From the NCBI RefSeq assembly GCF_021654285.1, contig NZ_JAKFZS010000016.1, positions 62,001 to 126,000 on the forward strand: a DNA stretch of 64,000 nucleotides, written 5' to 3'. Positions 25,701 to 32,123 of the stretch are shown here, in pieces. Every line of letters starts with the position of its first letter. Position 1 is the stretch's first letter. This stretch comes from Pseudoalteromonas luteoviolacea. Its GTDB lineage: Bacteria > Pseudomonadota > Gammaproteobacteria > Enterobacterales > Alteromonadaceae. The position numbers and the translations under genes are program-made. Below the pieces are notes generated by a model, which was given only the letters and a program-made list of their open reading frames with translations, made no database searches and was not told where the DNA came from.

Positions 25701-26818
25701 CTGTTATGACGTTAGCAGAGGGTGAAACGGCTTACGTAAGCGCCGACGCTCCATTTGTACTATCACACGACTTTAGAATTATTTCAGCAGTTACAGCGCA
25801 AGACTTAGCTGGTCCAACAGAACCAGAAGCAACAACGCCTGAAATCGTTGAAGCATCATTTGATGTTGCTGAAAACACTGAAACAGGCACTGTGTTCGGA
25901 CAAATTGAACTTGTAGAGCAGGATGGAACTGTTGATATTTCTGAGTTCCTAGTGCGTTCGAGTAACCACGCAGGTGTGACTGTGTCTAAAGCCGGTGAAT
26001 TAGTTGTTGCAGATGGCGACTTACTTGATTATGAAGCGGGTTACATGGCGACACTGGTAGTCGTAGCAATTGACGTTAAAGGTAACATTTCAGATGAAGC
26101 TGAAATCGCTGTTAATATCACAAACGAAATTGATACTGACGAAGAGAAAGCGCCGTATATCGCTGAAGGCCAAGAATTCGACGTTCAAGAGAATGCGGAA
26201 GAGGGTACTGTGATTGGTCAGCTTGAGTTTATGGACCAAGATGACAATGTTGTTGAGTTCAAAGTTGAAGGCACTGACGCTATCGAAATCGATGCTGATG
26301 GCAAAATCACGGTAGTAGGTGAGGTAGACTTTGACGCAGGCGAAACAATTGAAGCTACCGTGGTTGCTGTGGATGCTGACGATTTAGAATCTGAAGCTAT
26401 GACTGTGGTATTCAATGTTGAAGAAGATGAATACGAAGGCAAGCCGATGATCGAAGAAGGTCAGAGCTTTAACATCGAAGAAAACAGCCCAATTGGTACA
26501 GTGATCGGTCAGCTAACTTTCTCTGATTTCGACAATGATGTTGTTGAGTTCATGGTATCTGGTAGTGCACTAGTTTCTGTGAATGAGCAAGGCCAAGTAC
26601 TTGTTGCTGGTAACCTTGACTTTGAGTTTGACCGCCATTTCAGCTTTGACGTGAAAGCGAAAGATGCACAAGGCAAGCATTCAGATACGGTTCGTGTTGA
26701 AATTCGCTTGATTGATGTTGACGAAGACAATGGTGACGATGATGATTCTGGTTCGTTAGCTTGGTTAACATTACTTGCTGCACCATTTGCTGCGCTGCGT
26801 CGCCGTAAGCAAAAGTAA
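22724..26818 (+). CDS. Secreted S8 (subtilisin-like) serine protease with PA domain, cadherin-like repeats and GlyGly-CTERM-like tail
   Basis: A 1364-residue exoprotease. The start at ATG 22724 follows AGGGGAA and gives a signal peptide ending near SVNA. An inhibitor-I9 propeptide covers about residues 40-145. The S8 triad is Asp176 (VLDTGLD), His245 (SSHGTSV) and Ser565 (GTSFSGP). A PA domain (GKAVLIDRGSCAFTEKA) is inserted between His and Ser at about 400-490. Three cadherin-like repeats, each starting around EN-x(4)-GTVxGQ, occupy about 1045-1335 and are rich in Asp/Glu, suggesting calcium binding. The C-terminus is a Gly-Ser motif, a short hydrophobic helix and an RRRK end, as in rhombosortase substrates. 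A strong terminator follows. Confidence 0.92.
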   Translation: MAKYSFKATAVAIAVSGALSAASVNAATLEKNARSVNTQVAKVDVSKKQENRVNAFLVVLKQDTAADLMIRGNYSASDARATHVSIDAAQQEVTQQLVDEIADVKIIGSTKVLASTLIVEASAEALAKIKKNKNVERVLPLRDYELHVAEANEYIKAAPVNLSGYTGEGQKVAVLDTGLDYTHKVFGGAGTVEAYEAAQSDPRAVTWPQGQVIGGYDFVRNDPDPIENDPNFPDPTSPDDDASSHGTSVSHSVTGIAPDVELYAYSVCGGGCSFAAQLGALEAAMDPNGDGDISDRVDVINMSLGGEFGSTVTSEMDGTQYLIHKFVKLGTNVVISAGNDGNNPFRIGGPSTTPNALSVGAMGHPTINDLFAVGTVAGNRVEVGTAGFGFQGEFAFSNEDVELVYPEAAPEGCLVEDQNNPGETLNPFAGMDFTGKAVLIDRGSCAFTEKALNAQEQGAAYVIIANNGPGEAPGLGGSNPAVTIPTISVQQAVGTQIKDILAADQQPEFNFSIESHLAIDTVADFSSRGPSMDGLLKPEITAPGVNIQVAATGTQDQLAGATGTSFSGPITAGAVALVREARPELTAEEIKAVLMNTANLNVIMEPTTVSAESVLAPISLIGAGLVDVEKAVASEAVAWVAQEEFDTNQGALSFGFDVLDETTSYTKTVTLKNFSAEAKTYNLRKEARYANDDDDDKTALSWDYPAEVTVPAGQTIEFDVTMTIDPSKLHGWNLPNPQSYEDQKARPTALTLSEYDGALIFDDTSTDGDHDIHLVYHVLPRAAEAVEFSYDDSNRLMVTNTGFSDLNVTTDQIVATGTDNDDDKPFAIESVSFNVYGSDGCAADPWTSGVWFTASIQLQDDLLMHRQAGYRMTLDINEDGIDDFFLQNYNDVGRSADVIGRGRTLSGPIVDGADQWRYATAMYHQSGSDTITFSGCADIIGLDMSNLGNNIRIETSVGYDNYQTGISTVTDTLTGMVAFGTSSAQLVDAEGNPVMTLAEGETAYVSADAPFVLSHDFRIISAVTAQDLAGPTEPEATTPEIVEASFDVAENTETGTVFGQIELVEQDGTVDISEFLVRSSNHAGVTVSKAGELVVADGDLLDYEAGYMATLVVVAIDVKGNISDEAEIAVNITNEIDTDEEKAPYIAEGQEFDVQENAEEGTVIGQLEFMDQDDNVVEFKVEGTDAIEIDADGKITVVGEVDFDAGETIEATVVAVDADDLESEAMTVVFNVEEDEYEGKPMIEEGQSFNIEENSPIGTVIGQLTFSDFDNDVVEFMVSGSALVSVNEQGQVLVAGNLDFEFDRHFSFDVKAKDAQGKHSDTVRVEIRLIDVDEDNGDDDDSGSLAWLTLLAAPFAALRRRKQK

Positions 26819-26824
26819 TTTGGT

Positions 26825-26846
26825 GTTATCAAGTTAGCTTGATAAC
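26825..26846. terminator. Hairpin directly after the protease gene
   Basis: GTTATCAAG and CTTGATAAC form a perfect 9-bp stem with a 4-nt loop, six bases past the protease stop. It is followed by A-rich DNA rather than T residues on the plus strand. It may act as a 3' stabiliser ahead of the stronger terminator next to it. Confidence 0.4.
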
Positions 26847-26858
26847 AATAAAATAAAA

Positions 26859-26885
26859 AACACCGGCACTAGCCGGTGTTTTTTT
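26859..26885. terminator. Strong bidirectional intrinsic terminator
   Basis: AACACCGGC (26859-26867) and GCCGGTGTT (26872-26880) form a perfect 9-bp GC-rich stem with a 4-nt loop. T residues follow on the plus strand and an A tract precedes it, so it works in both directions. It separates the protease from the convergent DUF2721 gene. Confidence 0.85.
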
Positions 26886-26979
26886 ATGAGTTAAAACTGA
26901 AAGAACGCGTTGTAACGAGCTCCTTTTCTTGTTTATACACTTTACCAATCATAAGTGATCAGCCAGTACTGTGGTTTAA

Positions 26980-27447
26980 CTACTCAATGTCTTTAAAAAT
27001 CATACCGCGTCGCATACTGCGTGTTGCTAACATGACTTCTGCTAATAATGCTAAAAAAGCGCCAATTAATAAGAGCATTGCAGCGATGAAGCAGCTTGAA
27101 ATTGTCACGCCTAGTGCCCAAGTATATAAATGAGAAATAAATAATAAGACGACTACGGCACATACCATGAGTGCACTCAGTACACTCATACTAAACGCAA
27201 CATGGATACATCGAGAGCGCTTTAATAAAGCGCGCATTTCTTGTGTGAGGGTAAAGTGCAACGCCTCTTCCACGCTGGCATTGAGCTTTCTATCCAGTAG
27301 CCTTGCCCTGTCAGTGATCCGTGCTAAACGATTTGATAAAACCCCAAGAAAAGCGGCAATACCAGTCAATAAAAAGACTGGTGCAACCGCAGTTTGGATT
27401 ACTTTGGCCATAGTTAAAATGCTGACCACGTCTGAATTTAATTCCAC
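26980..27447 (-). CDS. DUF2721 membrane protein
   Basis: A 155-residue integral membrane protein of the DUF2721 family: a first helix near residues 15-35 (AVAPVFLLTGIAAFLGVL), the conserved stretch SNRLARITDRARLLD near 37-52, and two further helices at about 85-108 and 112-140. The function is unknown. It overlaps the upstream thioredoxin-fold lipoprotein gene by 10 nt, so the two form an operon, though this gives no clear hint of role. Confidence 0.82.
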   Translation of the reverse strand: MELNSDVVSILTMAKVIQTAVAPVFLLTGIAAFLGVLSNRLARITDRARLLDRKLNASVEEALHFTLTQEMRALLKRSRCIHVAFSMSVLSALMVCAVVVLLFISHLYTWALGVTISSCFIAAMLLLIGAFLALLAEVMLATRSMRRGMIFKDIE

Positions 27448-27944
27448 ATTACCTGCTCTATAATATTGTCCGTTTCGCCTATTAAAGTGTTAACTACACG
27501 ATTCTTTTCATCAAGTAAGATTAAACGAGGTACGCCTTTATTCGCATATTGGCTGTATATAGTGCGTTTTTCATCGCTGATAAGTGGAAAGGTCACATTA
27601 TATTCTTGAGCAAATTGTGTGAGAGTGTCGGTGTTCTCTTCTCGACCAATAGCTAAAATAGTCAGTGTTTTGTCCTCAATGAGCTTAGAAGCATTGAGCT
27701 GTTGAAACAGGCGCTGGGAGTCTGAGCACCATGTCGCAAAAAGTATGACTAACTTTTTTGATGGTTGATCACGCAAATTAATCGTTTGACCATGGATGTC
27801 TGTCAGTGAAAGGTGTTTAAACACTTCCCCTTGGCTTATATAGGTTTCATAATCAGGGTTTGGTGTCACTTCTGTGGTACCACATGCACTGATCGATAAA
27901 CACAAAGCAGCGGCTGTGCCGATTGTGAATAGACTTTTTATCAT
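27438..27944 (-). CDS. TlpA/thioredoxin-fold lipoprotein with incomplete redox motif
   Basis: A 168-residue lipoprotein with Cys21 in ISAC as the lipidation site. The mature domain has the TlpA/AhpC-TSA fold: LTDIHGQTINLRD, then LVILFATWCSDSQRLF, LAIGREE, and GVPRLILLDEKNRVV with the cis-proline region. The usual CxxC site is reduced to W-C-S-D-S, leaving a single cysteine. It may therefore be a peroxiredoxin-like or binding protein rather than a dithiol oxidoreductase. It is first of a two-gene unit with DUF2721. Confidence 0.8.
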   Translation of the reverse strand: MIKSLFTIGTAAALCLSISACGTTEVTPNPDYETYISQGEVFKHLSLTDIHGQTINLRDQPSKKLVILFATWCSDSQRLFQQLNASKLIEDKTLTILAIGREENTDTLTQFAQEYNVTFPLISDEKRTIYSQYANKGVPRLILLDEKNRVVNTLIGETDNIIEQVMWN

Positions 27945-28045
27945 TGTGTATTTCCTTATGTTAGGCTGGCGTTATTTACGCGTATTTTTCATCACATAGC
28001 AAGCTTTGTGGTGGTCATTTTTTGCAGGGTTGTTGTTCTTTACAG

Positions 28046-28471
28046 ATGGTTTATTTCAGTCTTTTTTTTAGCGCCTTTATTGCAGCTACGTTGCTACCTG
28101 CGTCATCTGAATTATTGCTTTCGGGCATGGTTGTTAAGCAAACAGGCCTGCTGTGGTTATTATGGTTAAGTGCGACTTCAGGCAATGTGATTGGTAGTTG
28201 CGTGAATTATTATTTAGGCACTGAGGTGGATAGATTAAGCCATCGTCGTTGGTTTCCAGTATCACCAAGTGCGTTAGAAAAAGCGCGCGGTCATTTTCAA
28301 AAATATGGCACAGCGAGCTTATTGTTCGCGTGGTTGCCCGTTATTGGTGATCCTTTAACGCTGGTTGCTGGGGTATTTAGAATAAAGTTCGGTCTATTTT
28401 TGCTACTGGTAAGTTTAGGAAAGGGATTGCGATATGCGTTGGTGATAGCGTTAGCACTGGAGCTATTTTGA
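28046..28471 (+). CDS. YqaA-family DedA-like membrane protein
   Basis: A 141-residue protein matching E. coli YqaA, a small relative of the DedA/VTT family. Conserved stretches are SAFIAATLLPASSELLL, the glycine-rich SGNVIGSCVNYYLG, WLPVIGDPLTLVAGVFRI and the C-terminal GKGLRYALVIA. About four membrane helices are predicted. DedA proteins have been linked to lipid transport and envelope homeostasis; the role of YqaA itself is unclear. ATG 28046 was preferred over an in-frame TTG at 28022 because it matches the family N-terminus. Confidence 0.85.
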   Translation: MVYFSLFFSAFIAATLLPASSELLLSGMVVKQTGLLWLLWLSATSGNVIGSCVNYYLGTEVDRLSHRRWFPVSPSALEKARGHFQKYGTASLLFAWLPVIGDPLTLVAGVFRIKFGLFLLLVSLGKGLRYALVIALALELF

Positions 28472-28477
28472 ATGAAA

Positions 28478-28511
28478 GTGAAGCCTTAAAGCTGGCGCTA
28501 CAAGGCTTCAC
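28478..28511. terminator. Hairpin between yqaA-like gene and folX
   Basis: GTGAAGCCTT (28478-28487) and AAGGCTTCAC (28502-28511) form a perfect 10-bp stem with a 14-nt loop between two convergent genes. There is no strong T tract, so it is a modest terminator or 3' barrier. Confidence 0.45.
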
Positions 28512-28516
28512 CAATA

Positions 28517-28894
28517 TCAGTCAATATTGCGTTTTTTTTGCCACTCTAATGTTAACGATACTGAATCTGCAAACCTCAATGCATGAGGCTTATCGACCCG
28601 TACGCGTGCAAAAGTAACATCAGGGTGAATATGGCATTGTGCCAAGATATCGGCCACGAGTTTTTCTAATAATAAGAAGTGCCCGTTCTCTACCAACTTG
28701 ATGACTGATTTGGTAATGGTCTTATAATTTAACGCATGTTCTACTTCATCTAATTGCACACACTCAATATCGGCTGGGTAATGTATTTCAATATTGATGA
28801 CAACATCTTGTTTCTTTTCACGTTCTTCATCGTTAAATCCGATAAAAGTGCGTAGTCTCAGGTTAGTTATATTGATAATTGCATTGTGCATCAT
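28517..28894 (-). CDS. folX: Dihydroneopterin triphosphate 2'-epimerase
   Basis: A 125-residue FolB/FolX-fold enzyme that closely follows E. coli FolX (NLRLRTFIGFNDEE, INIEIHYPADIE, ALNYKTITK, HALRFADSVSLTLEW). FolX epimerises dihydroneopterin triphosphate to dihydromonapterin triphosphate, distinguishing it from FolB aldolase of folate synthesis. It is the last gene of the folM-folE-folX operon, 16 nt after folE, which points to tetrahydromonapterin synthesis. Confidence 0.92.
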   Translation of the reverse strand: MMHNAIINITNLRLRTFIGFNDEEREKKQDVVINIEIHYPADIECVQLDEVEHALNYKTITKSVIKLVENGHFLLLEKLVADILAQCHIHPDVTFARVRVDKPHALRFADSVSLTLEWQKKRNID

Positions 28895-28910
28895 GGCCTA
28901 TCCTTGCAAG

Positions 28911-29480
28911 CTAGCCGTGTTTTACGAGTTGTAAAAACTCGTTACGCGTTTTTGCATCTTCTCTAAAGTTACCTAGCATGACTGAAGTGCGCATCTTCGA
29001 GTTTTGTTTCTCAACACCGCGCATCATCATACACATATGTTTTGCTTCAACAATGACTCCCACGCCTCTTGCGCCTGTTACTTCCTCGACCGCTTTAGCA
29101 ATTTGGTGAGTGAGTTGCTCTTGGATCTGAAAACGACGAGCAAACATGTCTACAATTCGAGCAAATTTAGATAAGCCTAACACTTTACCACTTGGAATGT
29201 AAGCGATGTGGCAACGCCCCACAAAAGGCAGTAGGTGGTGTTCACACATTGAGTACAATTCGATATCTTGAATGAGGACCATGTCATCTGCATCAGATGA
29301 AAATACGGCATTGTTGGTAATTTCATCCAGTGTTTGTCGGTAGCCTTGAGTTAGATACTCCATTGCTTTAGCAGCGCGTTTTGGCGTATCAAGTAGGCCT
29401 TCGCGATCGACATCTTCACCTACCGCGCTAATGATCTCTTTATAACTGTTTTTTAAATCTTCATGCATAATATGACTCAC
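28911..29480 (-). CDS. folE: GTP cyclohydrolase I
   Basis: A 189-residue type I GTP cyclohydrolase that converts GTP to 7,8-dihydroneopterin triphosphate, the first step of pterin synthesis. Conserved blocks include LYSMCEHHLLPFVGRCHIAYIP with zinc ligands Cys and His, KVLGLSKFARIVDMFARR, and the third zinc Cys in AKHMCMMMRGVEKQNS. It is the middle gene of the folM-folE-folX operon, supplying the substrate of FolX. It may be one of two folE copies in the genome, the other serving folate. Confidence 0.95.
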   Translation of the reverse strand: MSHIMHEDLKNSYKEIISAVGEDVDREGLLDTPKRAAKAMEYLTQGYRQTLDEITNNAVFSSDADDMVLIQDIELYSMCEHHLLPFVGRCHIAYIPSGKVLGLSKFARIVDMFARRFQIQEQLTHQIAKAVEEVTGARGVGVIVEAKHMCMMMRGVEKQNSKMRTSVMLGNFREDAKTRNEFLQLVKHG

Positions 29481-29527
29481 AATTCATTGTCTGATGAGTT
29501 CAAGCGAATAATCAGCGTCGCTGAACT

Positions 29528-30235
29528 TTACTTAAGGTGTCTTCCACCATCTACGGCAAGTGTTCTACCTGTTATATAGTTGCTATTGAGCAATAGCTCA
29601 ATGCTCGCAATGACTTCTTGGCATCCAGGTTCAATACCCATTAAAGACTTTTGTAGTGTTTTTGCTTTATAGGCTTCATCATCATGCTCATTAAAAATAA
29701 TGAGTGATGGTGAGACAGAGTTGACTTTAATATCGGGGGCATATTTTGCTGCAAATGAACGGCTCAGGTTGTCTAAGGCGGCTTTGCTGGCAGCATAAGC
29801 TATATGTTTGGGGCTGCCTTTCTCTGCTACGTAGTCTGTGATGTGAACAATATCGCTGACCTCATTTGAAGCTTGCAGCAGAGGTGCTAAGGCCATGTTG
29901 AGCAAATAAGGTACTTTTGCGTGAATACGCATCATGTTATCAAACAAAGCATCATGATCAGGGTTTAGTTTTTCACAGTCCCAGCTTGAAGCATTGTGAA
30001 TGACAGCACGTAAAGTGTTGGTATGCTCTGTTATTTTCTCTACAAGTTGTGCTATTGCATCTGGTTCATTGAAGTCGACTTGGATACATGTCACACCGTT
30101 TGCCTCTAACTCATCGACGCTTTTATGTCGTGTCCGGTAAGTCACAATTAGCGGTAGATCGGCAGAAATAAAGTGTTCTGCAAGTGCAAGCCCGATACGT
30201 TGTGCTCCACCTGTAATTAAAATTGGGGCTGCCAT
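29528..30235 (-). CDS. folM: Dihydromonapterin reductase
   Basis: A 235-residue SDR protein that tracks E. coli FolM closely: ILITGGAQRIGLALAEHFI at the N-terminus, HNASSW, DIVHITDYVAEKGSPKHIAY with Tyr-x-x-x-Lys in YAASK, SLIIFNEHDD and GRTLAVDGGRHLK. FolM reduces dihydromonapterin to tetrahydromonapterin with NADPH. It opens the operon folM-folE-folX. Tetrahydromonapterin is the likely cofactor of phenylalanine hydroxylase in related bacteria; that gene is not in the window. Confidence 0.92.
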   Translation of the reverse strand: MAAPILITGGAQRIGLALAEHFISADLPLIVTYRTRHKSVDELEANGVTCIQVDFNEPDAIAQLVEKITEHTNTLRAVIHNASSWDCEKLNPDHDALFDNMMRIHAKVPYLLNMALAPLLQASNEVSDIVHITDYVAEKGSPKHIAYAASKAALDNLSRSFAAKYAPDIKVNSVSPSLIIFNEHDDEAYKAKTLQKSLMGIEPGCQEVIASIELLLNSNYITGRTLAVDGGRHLK

Positions 30236-30440
30236 TATGTTTCCTTAAAAAGTGGTGTCTTGTGATTATAAGTCTGGTGAAAAAATCAGAATATGCTGTG
30301 CTTTTTGGCACCATCACTGACACATTTGCCAAATTAATACGGGACGAGTTGCCTTTGTGATCACTAACTTAGCATGGGTTTTCATTGACTGCATAGCATC
30401 TTGTTACTTTTTTGTTAAAGTAAGCGTTCTGCCATACAAA

Positions 30441-30466
30441 AATAAAAAAGGGTGCAAAGTGCACCC
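30441..30466 (-). terminator. Terminator of nadE
   Basis: On the minus strand GGGTGCA and TGCACCC (plus 30450-30466) form a 7-bp hairpin with a 3-nt loop followed by TTTTTTATTTTT. It lies 23 bp past the nadE stop. Confidence 0.85.
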
Positions 30467-30488
30467 TATCTATAGACAAATTTTGTGC

Positions 30489-31328
30489 TTACGCTTGTTC
30501 ATCATACACTGTCGGAATAGGCTGTCGTTTGTGCTGCGTGCGCAGATAAATAGCAACAAGCTTATCTTCAACTTCTTGTGTCACGGGCTGGCCTTCTAAG
30601 AAGTCATCAATGTTGTCATAGCTCAATCCGAGTGCATCTTCATCAGCTAGGCCTGGTCTGTCACATTCTAAATCAGCAGTAGGTACTTTATCGACTAGTT
30701 GCGCAGGTGCACCCAATTGTGCGGCAAGTGCACGAACTTGGCGTTTTGACAAACCAAATAACGGTGCCAAATCACAGGCTCCATCACCAAATTTAGTATA
30801 AAACCCGGTGATATTTTCTGCGCTGTGGTCCGTGCCAACCACGAGTCCGGCGCTTAAACCTGCAATCTCATATTGTGCAACCATACGTTGTCTTGCTTTC
30901 ACATTACCTTTGACAAAATCAATTTGGGTCTGTTGAGGGAGCGACAGATCCGTGTCTGTCATCGCTTGCATAGCCTGCTCGTGCATAGCATCTGCAGCCG
31001 GCTTGATATTGACAGTTAGTCGTTTGGTGGGCTTTATAAAATCCATCGCCAGCTGTGCTTCATCCTCGTCGGCTTGTACACCGTAAGGCAGGCGCATTGC
31101 AATGAACTGATAAGATTTATCAGGATGAGCTTGATTCAATTCATCAACTGCTAATTGACAAAGGCGGCCACAGGTTGAAGAATCAACACCACCGCTGATC
31201 CCAAGAACAAGGCTTGTGCAGTGTGCAGATAGCAAACGCTGCTTGATAAACTGAACACGACGTGTGATCTCTTCTGTCACGTTGATGCTGGGTTTAACTT
31301 TCATTTCGGCAATTATTGCGTCACGCAT
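30489..31328 (-). CDS. nadE: NH3-dependent NAD+ synthetase
   Basis: A 279-residue NadE close in length to the E. coli enzyme (275). It makes NAD+ from deamido-NAD+, ammonia and ATP. The ATP-pyrophosphatase loop LGISGGVDSSTCGRL is near residue 42. Further conserved stretches are AMRLPYGVQADEDEAQ, GTDHSAENITGFYTKFGDGACDLAPL and KVPTADLECDRPGLADE. There is no glutaminase domain, so it depends on free ammonia. It is a single-gene unit with its own terminator. Confidence 0.95.
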   Translation of the reverse strand: MRDAIIAEMKVKPSINVTEEITRRVQFIKQRLLSAHCTSLVLGISGGVDSSTCGRLCQLAVDELNQAHPDKSYQFIAMRLPYGVQADEDEAQLAMDFIKPTKRLTVNIKPAADAMHEQAMQAMTDTDLSLPQQTQIDFVKGNVKARQRMVAQYEIAGLSAGLVVGTDHSAENITGFYTKFGDGACDLAPLFGLSKRQVRALAAQLGAPAQLVDKVPTADLECDRPGLADEDALGLSYDNIDDFLEGQPVTQEVEDKLVAIYLRTQHKRQPIPTVYDEQA

Positions 31329-31406
31329 TGAATATCCTCAGGCCTAATTATTTTCTTCACAAATAGTGTAATTGATCCGCAAGTCTCTGGGCAATGATGT
31401 TTTTAG

Positions 31407-32024
31407 TTAAAGTCCAAGATGTTGCTTGATGGCGTTAAGTTCGGCTTTTAACTGATTTATTTCCTCTAACAAAGCATTGAGTTCATTTGGGTTATTGATA
31501 TCAGCCTGTGTTGACGTTTGTGGCTCTGGTGTATCACCAAATAAATGTTGATAGCGACTTTCGCGTTTGCCGGGCTCACGCTCTAGTTTCAACACGAGTT
31601 CTTTTTCTTGTAGCTGAGTTAGTGCCGTTTCAACTTCACTGACATTGCTAAATTCAGCTAAGCGACCGCTGCGGGTTCGTAATTCCCCTGGGGTTTGTGG
31701 ACCGCGAAGTAACAATAAGCAGACAATTGCACGCTGTTGCTCGTTTAGCTGTAAGCTACTGAATTCTGTATTACAAAAACGGTGTGTATATTTTGTCACA
31801 CGTCCAGATAATGCCTCGTCACACATTACTAAGCGTTGTGTTTTAAGTTGCTCCAGGCCATCTAATACATCTGATTCCGTCAGTGAAAGTACCGGCTCTC
31901 GATTGGACTTTTGATTGCATGCATTGGTGAGGGCATTCAATGAAAGCGGGTACTGATCAGGTGTAGTTGTTTCTTTTTCTAGTAGGCAGCCAATTAAGCG
32001 CTGTTCTATGGTTGTGAGCTTCAT
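31407..32024 (-). CDS. YceH-family protein (DUF480)
   Basis: A 205-residue DUF480/YceH protein with two winged-helix-like halves. Conserved blocks: LIGCLLEKETTTPDQYPLSL, LTNACNQKSNREPV and CLLLLRGPQTPGELRTRS. A C-terminal Leu/Glu-rich helix, probably a coiled coil, covers about 175-205. The function is unknown. The start is ATG 32024, which has AGAGGG five bases upstream; an in-frame TTG at 32039 overlaps that site. Confidence 0.88.
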   Translation of the reverse strand: MKLTTIEQRLIGCLLEKETTTPDQYPLSLNALTNACNQKSNREPVLSLTESDVLDGLEQLKTQRLVMCDEALSGRVTKYTHRFCNTEFSSLQLNEQQRAIVCLLLLRGPQTPGELRTRSGRLAEFSNVSEVETALTQLQEKELVLKLEREPGKRESRYQHLFGDTPEPQTSTQADINNPNELNALLEEINQLKAELNAIKQHLGL

Positions 32025-32123
32025 AGTTTCCCTCTTCAAATCGTATCGTAATATGAAACGTGGCCGCGCTTAATTGTGACTAACCGAGTGTACGCACATA
32101 AAGCTCAGACCATTAAATTAGCT

